This document shows positions 1-6,466 of a stretch of DNA of 9,763 bases, piece by piece (the first letter of the stretch is position 1; each line of letters opens with the position of its first letter). Under the pieces are notes generated by a model. The model searched no databases. It was not told where the DNA came from and saw nothing but the letters and a program-made list of their open reading frames with translations. The position numbers were made by a program, and so were the translations under genes. The stretch is from CAZERT01 sp964630015 (lineage in GTDB: Bacteria > Patescibacteriota > Microgenomatia > UBA10105 > UBA927): the NCBI GenBank assembly GCA_964630015.1, contig CAZVTJ010000033.1, positions 1-9,763 on the forward strand, read 5' to 3'.

Positions 1-45
1 CATCTACTTTATAAGAGTAGCGCTCTACCGCTGAGCTACAGGCCC
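1..45 (-). tRNA. tRNA-Ile with UAU anticodon, 5' half only (3' half lies beyond the window edge)
   Basis: Read on the minus strand from 45 to 1, the sequence folds as the first part of a tRNA: acceptor 5' strand GGGCCTG, then TA, D stem GCTC/GAGC around loop AGCGGTA, one linker base, and a perfect 5-bp anticodon stem CTACT/AGTAG closing the loop CTTATAA. With U33 conserved, the anticodon at window positions 11-13 is UAU, which pairs with AUA (Ile). The GGGCCTGTAGCTCAG start resembles ordinary bacterial tRNA-Ile(GAU). Most bacteria read AUA with a CAU anticodon modified to lysidine by TilS; a genuine UAU tRNA is known from only a few lineages. The variable loop, T arm and acceptor 3' strand are outside the window, so isotype and integrity cannot be fully confirmed. 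An intron in the missing part is also possible. Confidence 0.88.
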
Positions 46-68
46 AATACACACATAAAAACGAATCA

Positions 69-96
69 ATTGTATCAAAAGAACGTGAGGGTACAA
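69..96 (-). promoter_or_regulatory. sigma70-type promoter for the tRNA
   Basis: On the minus strand, TTGTAC (91-96) and TACAAT (69-74) are separated by 16 bases. Both are close to the TTGACA/TATAAT consensus. Transcription would start near position 62, about 17 bases before the tRNA 5' end, so the tRNA probably has its own promoter and does not depend on read-through from the ATP-grasp gene that ends at 111. No terminator hairpin is visible between that gene and the tRNA. Confidence 0.55.
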
Positions 97-110
97 AATC
101 CGACAAATAT

Positions 111-1508
111 CTAGAGCTGTGCAAGCAGGCTTTCCATTTTCTGTTCTATCTCAAGTGCATGGCGTTCATTTTTTCCGAAAATGATGTATGCAAGACGGCC
201 TTGATTGAGTAAATTCGCCGATGCAATCACGACCCCCTCTTTGGTTTTTTTATCAAAGAGTACCGACTGCAATACATCCAGCACGTGTTCGATGGTTGGC
301 CGCGTATCATTGGGAAGCACATGGGAATTATCCGACAGTACAAACGTATCGGACATAAAATCCTTTCCGATGAGTTCAAGCGCCGTCATATAGACATGCG
401 TACCACCGGTCCGTCTGGCATTGCTTTCCGTCACGAATATCTCGCCGTTTTTCGTTGCCACATAATCCACATCAAAATATCCCCGGTACCCCGCCGACAC
501 ATACTGTTCGCCGATATAAAAGCCCGTGTCCATAATCCGTGCGGCAACCCGATCGGTAATGATTTCATCATTGATTTCCACACCCTTAAACACACCGTTC
601 GGCATCACCCGCAGGCCGCAATAATACAGGAATTCGATCTTCCCGCTTTTGGAAATCTTAAATTCCACATTCGGAAACCCCCCGGCAACGGACGGATTGA
701 TATGCAAAAAACTCTCAATCACAATGGGAAATTTTTCCCAATACCCTTCCCGATGGAGAATATTGTCAATTGCCCGTTCACACTCACGGTAATCACCGGG
801 TAAATCCCCTTTGCGAAAAATGAGAACTCCGGCTCCCGAATGGCCTTTATTGGTTTTTATGACGACACCGTCTTCCTTTATATACTTATTTGCGGCTATT
901 TTGGCGGCATCGAAAATTCCGGTCGTAATCACGCCGTCTGCCATCATAAAATCCGGTTCCCGTGCGGCACTTTTTTGGGCAAGCTGCCGGATTCCTGACT
1001 TACTGCCGAAAAAATTAACCGCCCATGCGCTGTCTTCTTCCGGCGATTCCGGTGTGTAGACGGTAATGCCCCGGCGTTTGAGTGCTTCAACAAGGGAAAA
1101 AAACTGTATCGTTGCGGAATAGCTGATCAGTGTTAATTTCTTTACGGAATTTGCGGCAACCACAAGCGCGTCCATGATGGAAGAATCCGCAATCACGTCT
1201 TCACAAATCAGTCCGCTGTGGAATGAGGGGGTGAGAATGGTAATATCACGCACCCCGAAGAGTTTTTTATAGTATTCCAAAAATACCGGTTGTATCTGTT
1301 TAGGGGAAATGAAAATCGCCGATTCTTCACTCGCGATGGAAAACAGTTCTCGGTCGGCAAGATTGGCGTTTTCCTCTATTTCACCCTGTCGCTCCGACGT
1401 GCCGCTCATCTCCTGGATAAACGGCCAGACATCTTCAGACATGTTGAAGATATACACAACTTTTTCGTGACGTTTGACAGGACTAAGGGGATCTTCTGGT
1501 ACTTCCAT
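111..1508 (-). CDS. ATP-grasp domain protein, PGM1-like peptide-ligase family
   Basis: This is a 465-residue soluble protein that looks like an ATP-dependent carboxylate-amine ligase. A pre-ATP-grasp region (about residues 60-190) precedes the ATP-grasp fold. Visible parts are the nucleotide-binding strand and Gly-rich loop K218-TNKGHSGAG, the hinge-like VIES around E265, the GYFDVDYV segment (D346, D348) and the metal-binding ESNARRTGGTH (E361, N363, R366). The last ~40 residues (GVVIAS...GRLAYIIFG) match the small C-terminal domain seen in PGM1-type ligases. From the family, the expected chemistry is an acyl-phosphate intermediate captured by an amine; the substrates are unknown. The ATG at 1508 is the first possible start after an upstream TAG (1561-1563). 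A second ATG is codon 23. Neither has a clear Shine-Dalgarno sequence. A 128-base gap and a promoter separate it from the gene upstream. No peptide-precursor or biosynthetic partner lies next to it in this window. Confidence 0.88.
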   Translation of the reverse strand: MEVPEDPLSPVKRHEKVVYIFNMSEDVWPFIQEMSGTSERQGEIEENANLADRELFSIASEESAIFISPKQIQPVFLEYYKKLFGVRDITILTPSFHSGLICEDVIADSSIMDALVVAANSVKKLTLISYSATIQFFSLVEALKRRGITVYTPESPEEDSAWAVNFFGSKSGIRQLAQKSAAREPDFMMADGVITTGIFDAAKIAANKYIKEDGVVIKTNKGHSGAGVLIFRKGDLPGDYRECERAIDNILHREGYWEKFPIVIESFLHINPSVAGGFPNVEFKISKSGKIEFLYYCGLRVMPNGVFKGVEINDEIITDRVAARIMDTGFYIGEQYVSAGYRGYFDVDYVATKNGEIFVTESNARRTGGTHVYMTALELIGKDFMSDTFVLSDNSHVLPNDTRPTIEHVLDVLQSVLFDKKTKEGVVIASANLLNQGRLAYIIFGKNERHALEIEQKMESLLAQL

Positions 1509-1589
1509 GTAGTATTCGTATCTGCCGGGTATTGCAGTGGTTTACAAAGTCACAAATACCCTATGATCGAAACAGTAACAATAAGAAAA

Positions 1590-1617
1590 AGTGTACCGTT
1601 TTTTACCATGATGTAAA
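1590..1617 (-). promoter_or_regulatory. putative sigma70-type promoter for the ATP-grasp gene
   Basis: In the gap between the ATPase and ATP-grasp genes, the minus strand shows TTTACA (1612-1617), a 16-base spacer and TACACT (1590-1595). Transcription would start near 1583, giving a leader of about 75 bases before the ATG at 1508. No terminator hairpin for the upstream gene is visible in the gap, so read-through from the riboswitch operon may also contribute. Confidence 0.45.
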
Positions 1618-1636
1618 GGGGTCAATGTGGAAATGA

Positions 1637-3985
1637 TTACAACTTTGCGCGTTCGGATATCTCCGCTTCGACAAGCTCCTTGGACCGTCCGTATTTGAGC
1701 CTCGATAACTGAATAATTGCCTTTGCAACGGAAGGATTCATTGCGCTTTCCACTTTACTCATGTCTTTCGTCAGGTCCAGCGAAAACGGTTTTACCGGTT
1801 CATTGTGGACAATCGTTTTTACGTATGCGTTGAATTTATCAATATTGATCAGATCGGTCTCGTTAAACACCGGCGTATATTCATGCTGAAGATAATTAGC
1901 ATCGGTCACACCAACACGGAAGGAAACGAGCGTTCCGACGTTCCCAAAGACTGCGTTTTTCACCTCTTCTTCCATTTGTCCGATAAATTGGTTTGCCACA
2001 ACCAGATTGAGCCGGTATTTGCGGGCTTCGGATAATATCTGGGCAAAATCTGGTGTCGCGAAATTCTGGAACTCGTCAACATACAGGTAAAAATCACGGC
2101 GTTCATTTTCCGGAATTTCCTGCCTGCTCATTGCGGCAATGAGAATGCGGGGCACCAATATTAGACCCAGGAAGTTGCTGTTTTCCTCTCCGAGTTTTCC
2201 TTTTGCCAGGTTCACCAGAAGGATTTTTCCTTCATCCATGCATTTCCTGAAATCGAATGACGATTGGGACTGCCCGATGATGTTACGCATGAGTTTATTT
2301 GTAACGAAGCGGCCGAATTTGGATACGATATAATCAAGCACTTCGGATTTATGGAAGTCCGACGTCTGGGCAATCTGATCCGTCCAATATCGCCGGATGA
2401 TAGGATCGGACACCTTGGGAAGCAGCATCTGGACAAAAGAACTGTCCGTCAACACACGGACAACTTCAACAAAGGTATTTCCGGGTTCACTCATAACCGT
2501 AAGCATTGCGTTTCTAATGGCGTGTTCAAACCTCGGACCAATAATGCCTGTCTTCATCGGATCGTACAGTTTATACATAAGGCCGACGATGGACGTAACC
2601 ACGTAATGCTTCTGTTCTTCCGTATAGGCTTCCAACATGTTGAGTCCCATCGGACGCTCCGTATCGGAAGGATCGAAATAAATCACATCCTCAGACCGCT
2701 CTACCGGCATACGGCTGATGATACCGTTAATCAGGTCACCATGCGGATCTATAACGGCAACGCCTTTGCCGCTTCGGATATCCTGAAGTACCAACTCTTC
2801 AAGCAGTTGCGATTTTCCCGTACCGGTTTTCCCGATCACGTACATGTGCCGGCGGCGGTCGTCTTCCCCGATATAAATCGGCCGCTCAACGCCCCGATAC
2901 CTCGACATTCCCAAAAAGAGACCTTTTTCCGGAATCTGCATCGGAGCCGGTGCCCGTTTGGCATTGACCCAAAAAATATGCGGCGTCTCGATTGTTTTAT
3001 TGGGCATGTGGAAAATCGTTGCAAGTTCATCGGTATTAAGAACCGAGCGTTGGCGAAGAAGCGGCAGATTAAAAATCGGAAAATACCGGTAAATGAAATC
3101 CGTCATAAATATGCCCTTAAGAAGCGGCCATACTTTCCAAAAATAATTTTCTTCTGATGCAAACTGTTCAAACGACGCAAGCATATTTTCCAGATGCATC
3201 TTTGCACTTTCCTTCGTCGGCGAGGAAACGACAATCCGGACGACGGTATTAAATCCCGGTTTGGAAATTTTCTTTTCTATTGCTTCCAGTGTTTTCGGGT
3301 CCGTCTGGAAATTTGCCTTTTCCGGATTTGCTTCGTTCTTTTTCGTCCGTGCGATATAGGACCATCCCGTTCTTTTCCACCGCGAACCCGCGGGCTGGAT
3401 AAGGATTTGAAGTGCCGCGGCTTCCCCCTCCTGCATTTTTGCAAGCACAGACGTTATGGAAGACAATCCGTCCGTCGGCAAATCCCGGAACGTCCGGATC
3501 GGTGCATAATCGGAATACCGGAGCCTGAGTGCCGCACAGGCAATTTTACCGGTTTCGGAAAAAATCGCATATTCGTCTACCCGCTTGATATCCGCACCAG
3601 GATACGCGCCGTGGATCTGTTTTTCCACCAAATCAACCAGTTTTTCCGGAACGGCACAATAAAACCGTATGTCTTCCCTCTTTGCGACAATTTCAAATGA
3701 AATATGCTCCTGCGGCTTCAAAAATGCCCAAAAACTCGTATTAAAAATTCCATAGAGTGCAGCAAACATTTGTTCGGCTGCATCGATTTTAATTTCATTA
3801 TCACGCGGCACCGCTATCTGGAGGAGCACGTATTCAAGCGACCGCCGCTCCCTGTCGCGGTATTTCCATAATACGAAAAACACATAAAAAATCCCAAGAA
3901 TTCCTGCTACCGCCAAAACCACAAGGAGAAAACTTACCGTAAATGTCTGAAGCGAGTAAAGAAAATCAAGCGATTGTTCTGGCAT
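1637..3985 (-). CDS. membrane-anchored TraG/VirD4-like (type IV coupling protein family) ATPase
   Basis: This 782-residue protein has one long or two close N-terminal membrane segments (about residues 13-40), then a ~320-residue region of the type found in CPR homologues, and a RecA/FtsK-like motor domain. Walker A is GKTGTGKS at residues 385-392, followed by DPHGD at 413-417. Walker B is LYVDEFQNF with D637 and E638. A motif like this last one (hydrophobic-DEF.N) is usual in VirD4/TraG/TraD coupling ATPases. These hexameric motors move DNA or protein substrates through the inner membrane in conjugation or type IV secretion. The start ATG lies seven bases after the stop of the preceding gene, without a Shine-Dalgarno sequence, so translation is probably coupled. 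It is the last gene of the riboswitch-led operon. No relaxase, VirB4 or pilin gene is in view, so whether it moves DNA, drives a pilus-like machine or does something else is open. Confidence 0.9.
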   Translation of the reverse strand: MPEQSLDFLYSLQTFTVSFLLVVLAVAGILGIFYVFFVLWKYRDRERRSLEYVLLQIAVPRDNEIKIDAAEQMFAALYGIFNTSFWAFLKPQEHISFEIVAKREDIRFYCAVPEKLVDLVEKQIHGAYPGADIKRVDEYAIFSETGKIACAALRLRYSDYAPIRTFRDLPTDGLSSITSVLAKMQEGEAAALQILIQPAGSRWKRTGWSYIARTKKNEANPEKANFQTDPKTLEAIEKKISKPGFNTVVRIVVSSPTKESAKMHLENMLASFEQFASEENYFWKVWPLLKGIFMTDFIYRYFPIFNLPLLRQRSVLNTDELATIFHMPNKTIETPHIFWVNAKRAPAPMQIPEKGLFLGMSRYRGVERPIYIGEDDRRRHMYVIGKTGTGKSQLLEELVLQDIRSGKGVAVIDPHGDLINGIISRMPVERSEDVIYFDPSDTERPMGLNMLEAYTEEQKHYVVTSIVGLMYKLYDPMKTGIIGPRFEHAIRNAMLTVMSEPGNTFVEVVRVLTDSSFVQMLLPKVSDPIIRRYWTDQIAQTSDFHKSEVLDYIVSKFGRFVTNKLMRNIIGQSQSSFDFRKCMDEGKILLVNLAKGKLGEENSNFLGLILVPRILIAAMSRQEIPENERRDFYLYVDEFQNFATPDFAQILSEARKYRLNLVVANQFIGQMEEEVKNAVFGNVGTLVSFRVGVTDANYLQHEYTPVFNETDLINIDKFNAYVKTIVHNEPVKPFSLDLTKDMSKVESAMNPSVAKAIIQLSRLKYGRSKELVEAEISERAKL

Positions 3986-3992
3986 AGGTAAA

Positions 3993-4421
3993 TTATTTGG
4001 TCGGTATTTTCGCTGGTTTTTTGATCGACAGGCGGATCATCTTCATTTGCCGGACGCACCATTCCGCAAACCAACGGAATGAGTTCCCGACCCCTTTTGT
4101 TAATCCTTCCTTAATTTTTTCATCCGCCAACGGAAGGATAACCGTTGATCCGTTCCCCATAGGAACGGATGTTCCCGACGGAACAACACCCTGTTGGACT
4201 ACCTGTTTGGGAATCTGTATTGATTGCGGATTTTGTACCACACCGGCGCTTACCACTTCTTTGGGAAGGTCTATTTCAAAACCGATATCCGTAATCGGAA
4301 GTGGTGACTCTTTTTGTGTAGTTGAAGATATAGGCCCTGTTTCCTTAGAAATGGACCCCACCGATTGAGGCGCTTGTGGTGTAGCTGGTAAACTACTCTG
4401 TTTCGGATCGGGCAGTGTCAT
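3993..4421 (-). CDS. hypothetical protein, Pro-rich, with a duplicated hydrophobic motif
   Basis: I do not recognise this 142-residue protein. The first ~45 residues are rich in Pro, Ser, Thr and Gln and are probably disordered. A short internal duplication follows: LPKEVVSAGVV and IPKQVVQQGVV, about 19 residues apart, which suggests a binding motif present twice. The C-terminal part is basic and partly amphipathic (WFAEWCVRQMKMIRLSIKK), ending in KKPAKIPTK. There is no signal peptide or clear membrane segment. Its ATG overlaps the stop of the DUF6580 gene (ATGA, 4 bases), and its stop is 7 bases before the TraG/VirD4-like ATPase, so it is made together with both. Position and basic tail make an accessory or adaptor for the ATPase plausible, but this is inference only. 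Confidence 0.75.
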   Translation of the reverse strand: MTLPDPKQSSLPATPQAPQSVGSISKETGPISSTTQKESPLPITDIGFEIDLPKEVVSAGVVQNPQSIQIPKQVVQQGVVPSGTSVPMGNGSTVILPLADEKIKEGLTKGVGNSFRWFAEWCVRQMKMIRLSIKKPAKIPTK

Positions 4422-4942
4422 ATTCCCATTCTAGCAGATATTTTTGTCCATGAGCTACACACTTTGCCAAAAGAAAATTTTTGTGTCCAATGAAGAATAA
4501 TAGACAATCCCCCAAGATATATAAGATCTCCAATCAACATCGAGCGGAAAAACGGAATGCCGGCAGCCATACAGGCAACATATCCGGCACTGTCTTTCGT
4601 ATAAGCTGATACCGGAGACATCCAGACTGCCGTATTCGTGACAACATAAAAAAGAACGGAAGAAGATACTCCTGCCGCTCCAAGACCAAGTACCCCTTTT
4701 CTTCCCAGTGTTCTGCCAAGAACCACGGAAATTGCAAATGATCCGTATACCGCCCACATGACATCATGGAACCCAAAAATACTATCCGTGATAAGCATGG
4801 AGGCAAACGTTACGATCAGCCCGTCTTTTACCGATAACCGTTTTCCCGATAAAATCGCCGATGCGCCGATTGCTGTTGCGTTGGGAAGATGCGGAAGAAT
4901 CCGGGAAAAAATGCCTGTTACCAAAAGAATGATCATGTCCAT
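4418..4942 (-). CDS. DUF6580 family multi-pass membrane protein, putative vitamin (cobalamin?) transporter component
   Basis: This 174-residue, strongly hydrophobic protein has about five to six membrane segments (around residues 1-14, 38-57, 62-80, 86-108, 120-135 and 137-153). Family features recognised by eye are the ILPHLPNATAIGA start, the short LITDSIFGFHDVMWAVYGSFA region, FYVVTNTAVW and the late IPFFRSMLIGDLIY. Size and topology are those of substrate-binding S components of ECF-type vitamin transporters. The family itself is only described as putative transport proteins. It starts 18 bases after the DUF4430 gene, with AAGGA about nine bases before the ATG; a second ATG is codon 3. 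It sits behind a cobalamin riboswitch, which points to corrinoid uptake. No energising EcfA/EcfT genes are nearby, so it would need a shared module elsewhere or act alone. It ends with TGA, so TGA is a stop in this genome. Confidence 0.85.
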   Translation of the reverse strand: MDMIILLVTGIFSRILPHLPNATAIGASAILSGKRLSVKDGLIVTFASMLITDSIFGFHDVMWAVYGSFAISVVLGRTLGRKGVLGLGAAGVSSSVLFYVVTNTAVWMSPVSAYTKDSAGYVACMAAGIPFFRSMLIGDLIYLGGLSIILHWTQKFSFGKVCSSWTKISARMGI

Positions 4943-4960
4943 ACAGGATAGTCCTTTATA

Positions 4961-5398
4961 TTAATAGATTGCTTTTGTATACGCCCATTCGACCATATCG
5001 CCCGTTGTTACCATTTCCTTGTCCGCAGCAACGCTTATACTCTTCCCGTTTACCGAAACAATCCATGCCATATCCGGACCAGTTTCCAAATCACCAATTT
5101 TCTGCACAAATACTCCAAAATCATACTGCTTTGTAACAACTGGAATATCTTCTTCTTGGGCAACTTTCACAAGTGCTTCATATGGGGTTTCTGCAACGAT
5201 CCCAGAGTACGTCGCTATATCACCATTTTTATTAAGCGTTAGACTAACAACCGATTTTTGTATTGTTTCTTGTACAGCTGATTGCTTAGAAACAGGTTCA
5301 CTTTGAGGATATTGCCGTAATACAAATCCCGAAATTCCTAAAATAACAAGAAAACCAGCTATGGCAATACCCAATCTATTTTTCATAGTACTTTTCAT
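4961..5398 (-). CDS. membrane-anchored DUF4430 (transcobalamin C-terminal-like) protein
   Basis: This 145-residue protein has a basic start, one membrane segment (about residues 9-27), a flexible linker to ~50, and one DUF4430 domain on the outside. Signature parts of the domain are TPYEALVKVAQ (about 81-91), YDFGVFVQKIGDLE, the WIVSVNGKSISVAADKE stretch and the closing GDMVEWAYTK. This fold is related to the C-terminal domain of transcobalamin/intrinsic factor, which covers bound cobalamin; bacterial members are surface proteins, some proposed to bind corrinoids. It is the first gene after the cobalamin riboswitch and terminator. GGGAG lies nine bases before the ATG, right behind the terminator T-run, so the ribosome site sits on RNA made only when termination is avoided. 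An alternative ATG is codon 5. Corrinoid binding is inferred from family and context. Confidence 0.88.
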   Translation of the reverse strand: MKSTMKNRLGIAIAGFLVILGISGFVLRQYPQSEPVSKQSAVQETIQKSVVSLTLNKNGDIATYSGIVAETPYEALVKVAQEEDIPVVTKQYDFGVFVQKIGDLETGPDMAWIVSVNGKSISVAADKEMVTTGDMVEWAYTKAIY

Positions 5399-5415
5399 AG
5401 TGTAATGCTCCCAAT

Positions 5416-5442
5416 AAAAAACCCCTCCTGATCTCCGAGGGG
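5416..5442 (-). terminator. intrinsic terminator of the cobalamin riboswitch
   Basis: On the minus strand, CCCCTC (5437-5442) pairs perfectly with GAGGGG (5422-5427) across a nine-base loop, and six T follow directly (5416-5421). It lies between the riboswitch and the DUF4430 start codon, where it can stop transcription before the operon. The first Cs of its 5' arm are also part of a competing upstream hairpin. Confidence 0.85.
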
Positions 5443-5485
5443 ATACACAGTTCCAATATTCCTATTGGTACTACTTTGTGTCTCC
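5441..5485 (-). promoter_or_regulatory. candidate antiterminator hairpin of the riboswitch expression platform
   Basis: Three nested pairings occur on the minus strand: CCAATA (5463-5468) with TATTGG (5453-5458) around a GGAA tetraloop; ACACA (5477-5481) with TGTGT (5445-5449); and GGA (5483-5485) with TCC (5441-5443). The outermost pairing uses bases of the 5' arm of the terminator, so this hairpin and the full terminator cannot both form. The inner hairpin is solid; the antitermination role is inferred. Confidence 0.55.
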
Positions 5486-5492
5486 TGCTCGG

Positions 5493-5607
5493 GATAGCGA
5501 TGTATGGGCAAGTTCCTGGCTTATCTTTTATGACAAAGAAATACAGTTGCGGCACAGCACCCGAATTCCACGGGATTTCCTTATTCCATACCGTTTACCC
5601 ATCTATC
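5493..5607 (-). promoter_or_regulatory. cobalamin (B12) riboswitch aptamer
   Basis: The leader RNA of the DUF4430 operon carries the conserved B12-riboswitch blocks in the right order on the minus strand: a CCCG/CGGG hairpin around TGGAATT (5560-5574), the core GCAACTGTA (5542-5550), and the B12-box form AAGCCAGGAACTTGCC (5507-5522). The ends are closed by two helices: GATAG (5603-5607) with CTATC (5493-5497), and ATGGG (5598-5602) with CCCAT (5504-5508). At about 115 bases it is compact compared with classical btuB-type aptamers. Usual logic is that bound cobalamin turns the operon off; here this would be through the terminator at 5416-5442. No convincing promoter is visible before it: a TACGAT at 5605-5610 overlaps the first helix and is too close, so the start site may lie inside the preceding gene. 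Confidence 0.9.
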
Positions 5608-5641
5608 GTAATACGTTCAGAAGAAAAAAACCATACTGTCT

Positions 5642-6055
5642 TTAGTCAACACACAATACGCTTGCCCACCCGTCTGCAACAAACCCCCAACAACCGACCG
5701 TTACTGCCCAGGCAGAGCATGTTCCTTTTGTGCGGAATGGCTTTGTACGAAGCCCTGATGATGGAACCGGTACGATACATGATCCCTCACATACTTTGGA
5801 ATTTTCACACGGTTTTCCGGCATCCTTTGTGGCTATATTGCACGTTTCAACAGGAGCAATCCCGATTTTCTTCCAGACGCCCCCGTTTGCCACACACGTT
5901 TCCTGTGTTTTCGGGAGCGTAAATTTCACATCCGTTGCATCCGAACGGATAGTGTCCATTGTGTCCTTGGGTGGCTTGTTGTTTTGATATCTGACAAATG
6001 CAATACAGGAAGCGACGATACAAAACGCTGTCACGAAAATAATTGTATTTCTCAT
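5642..6055 (-). CDS. Cys-rich secreted or lipoprotein-like hypothetical protein
   Basis: This 137-residue protein has an N-terminal hydrophobic segment (about residues 4-22) containing VASC, which fits a lipobox with Cys17 as the lipidated residue; a plain membrane anchor is the alternative. After a linker comes a Cys-rich domain: a CVANGGVW segment, DAGKPCENSKVCEGSC, then GTCSAW, GCWGFV and a C-terminal LCVD. This cysteine pattern recurs in small exported bacterial proteins of unknown function; the cysteines probably form disulphides. The reading frame is open up to an ATG at 6100, but I chose 6055. It has AAGGAG ten bases upstream and begins seven bases after the previous stop, whereas the longer form would overlap that gene by 38 bases. 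The riboswitch leader starts right behind its stop codon. Confidence 0.75.
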   Translation of the reverse strand: MRNTIIFVTAFCIVASCIAFVRYQNNKPPKDTMDTIRSDATDVKFTLPKTQETCVANGGVWKKIGIAPVETCNIATKDAGKPCENSKVCEGSCIVPVPSSGLRTKPFRTKGTCSAWAVTVGCWGFVADGWASVLCVD

Positions 6056-6062
6056 GACATCC

Positions 6063-6395
6063 TTACTCCTTCCCGTTAATTTTTTTCGGATATACATCAC
6101 CTTTTACTTTTTCTATCCGGTCGCCTTTTTCAAAATCACCATACATTTGTGCGCTTAATCCGATTTTCCTTTCCCCTGCGCCGTCTATTCCCACCACGAG
6201 ATAATAAAAATGCTCAAATCTGTTGTGTTCAACCCGTTTTGTATTATGGACTTTTTCAAGAACCGTTCCTTTCCAGGCATCCTGTTTTGCTTTTACGATA
6301 AGTTTTACTATGAGAAAGAAAAATCCGAATACCAAAAGAAACATCGGAATGAGGATAACCAACAGCGGTAGAAAAATTACGAGTTTCATCGGCAT
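6063..6395 (-). CDS. small single-pass membrane protein, hypothetical
   Basis: This 110-residue protein has a strongly hydrophobic N-terminus (about residues 4-35, enough for one long or two short membrane segments), then a Lys-rich stretch and a small polar, probably cytoplasmic domain with the pattern FEHFYYLVVGIDGAGERKIGLSAQ, GDFEKGDRIEKVKGDVYPKK. The polar part looks like a small beta-barrel as seen in NfeD/OB-like tails of membrane proteins, but I cannot assign a family. The ATG at 6395 follows AAGGAGG by only four bases; the ATG two codons later (6389) is ten bases away, so either may be used. It begins 16 bases after the TAG that ends the restored frame of the surface-protein gene, and sits seven bases before the Cys-rich gene, so the three form one operon. 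Confidence 0.75.
   Translation of the reverse strand: MPMKLVIFLPLLVILIPMFLLVFGFFFLIVKLIVKAKQDAWKGTVLEKVHNTKRVEHNRFEHFYYLVVGIDGAGERKIGLSAQMYGDFEKGDRIEKVKGDVYPKKINGKE
6066..6071 (-). promoter_or_regulatory. ribosome binding site that sets the start of the Cys-rich gene
   Basis: AAGGAG on the minus strand lies ten bases before the ATG at 6055, overlapping the end of the preceding gene. It favours the 137-residue form of the Cys-rich protein over the longer frame starting at 6100. Confidence 0.6.
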
Positions 6396-6399
6396 ATTC

Positions 6400-6406
6400 C
6401 CTCCTT
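6400..6406 (-). promoter_or_regulatory. strong ribosome binding site for the small membrane protein
   Basis: AAGGAGG on the minus strand is four bases before the ATG at 6395 and ten before the ATG at 6389. It lies just after the TAG (6411-6413) that ends the surface-protein gene when its frameshift is corrected, which supports that TAG as the ancestral gene end. Confidence 0.7.
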
Positions 6407-6466
6407 CATACTATTTTTTATTCTTTTTTCGGAACAATTTCGTACACACGAAAACAATGAGGCATA

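Noticed and set aside
2264..3157. A 297-codon plus-strand frame
   Set aside because: It is antisense to the TraG/VirD4-like ATPase with its intact Walker motifs; the translation is His/Arg/Asn-rich and featureless. All other plus-strand frames were dropped on the same grounds.
4418..4942. Alternative genetic code with TGA read as Gly (Gracilibacteria-type)
   Set aside because: The DUF6580 gene ends naturally at a TGA in an ATGA overlap, and no real gene here carries an internal TGA.
5605..5610. TACGAT as a -10 box for the riboswitch operon
   Set aside because: It overlaps the 5' strand of the closing helix of the aptamer, so a transcript from it would lack part of the riboswitch, and there is no -35 at the right distance.
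5625..5644. T-rich stretch after the Cys-rich gene as an intrinsic terminator
   Set aside because: No stable hairpin precedes the T-run, so termination cannot be supported.
6056..6100. Longer form of the Cys-rich protein from the ATG at 6100
   Set aside because: It would overlap the previous gene by 38 bases and put a basic 15-residue extension before a signal sequence; the ATG at 6055 has an AAGGAG site.
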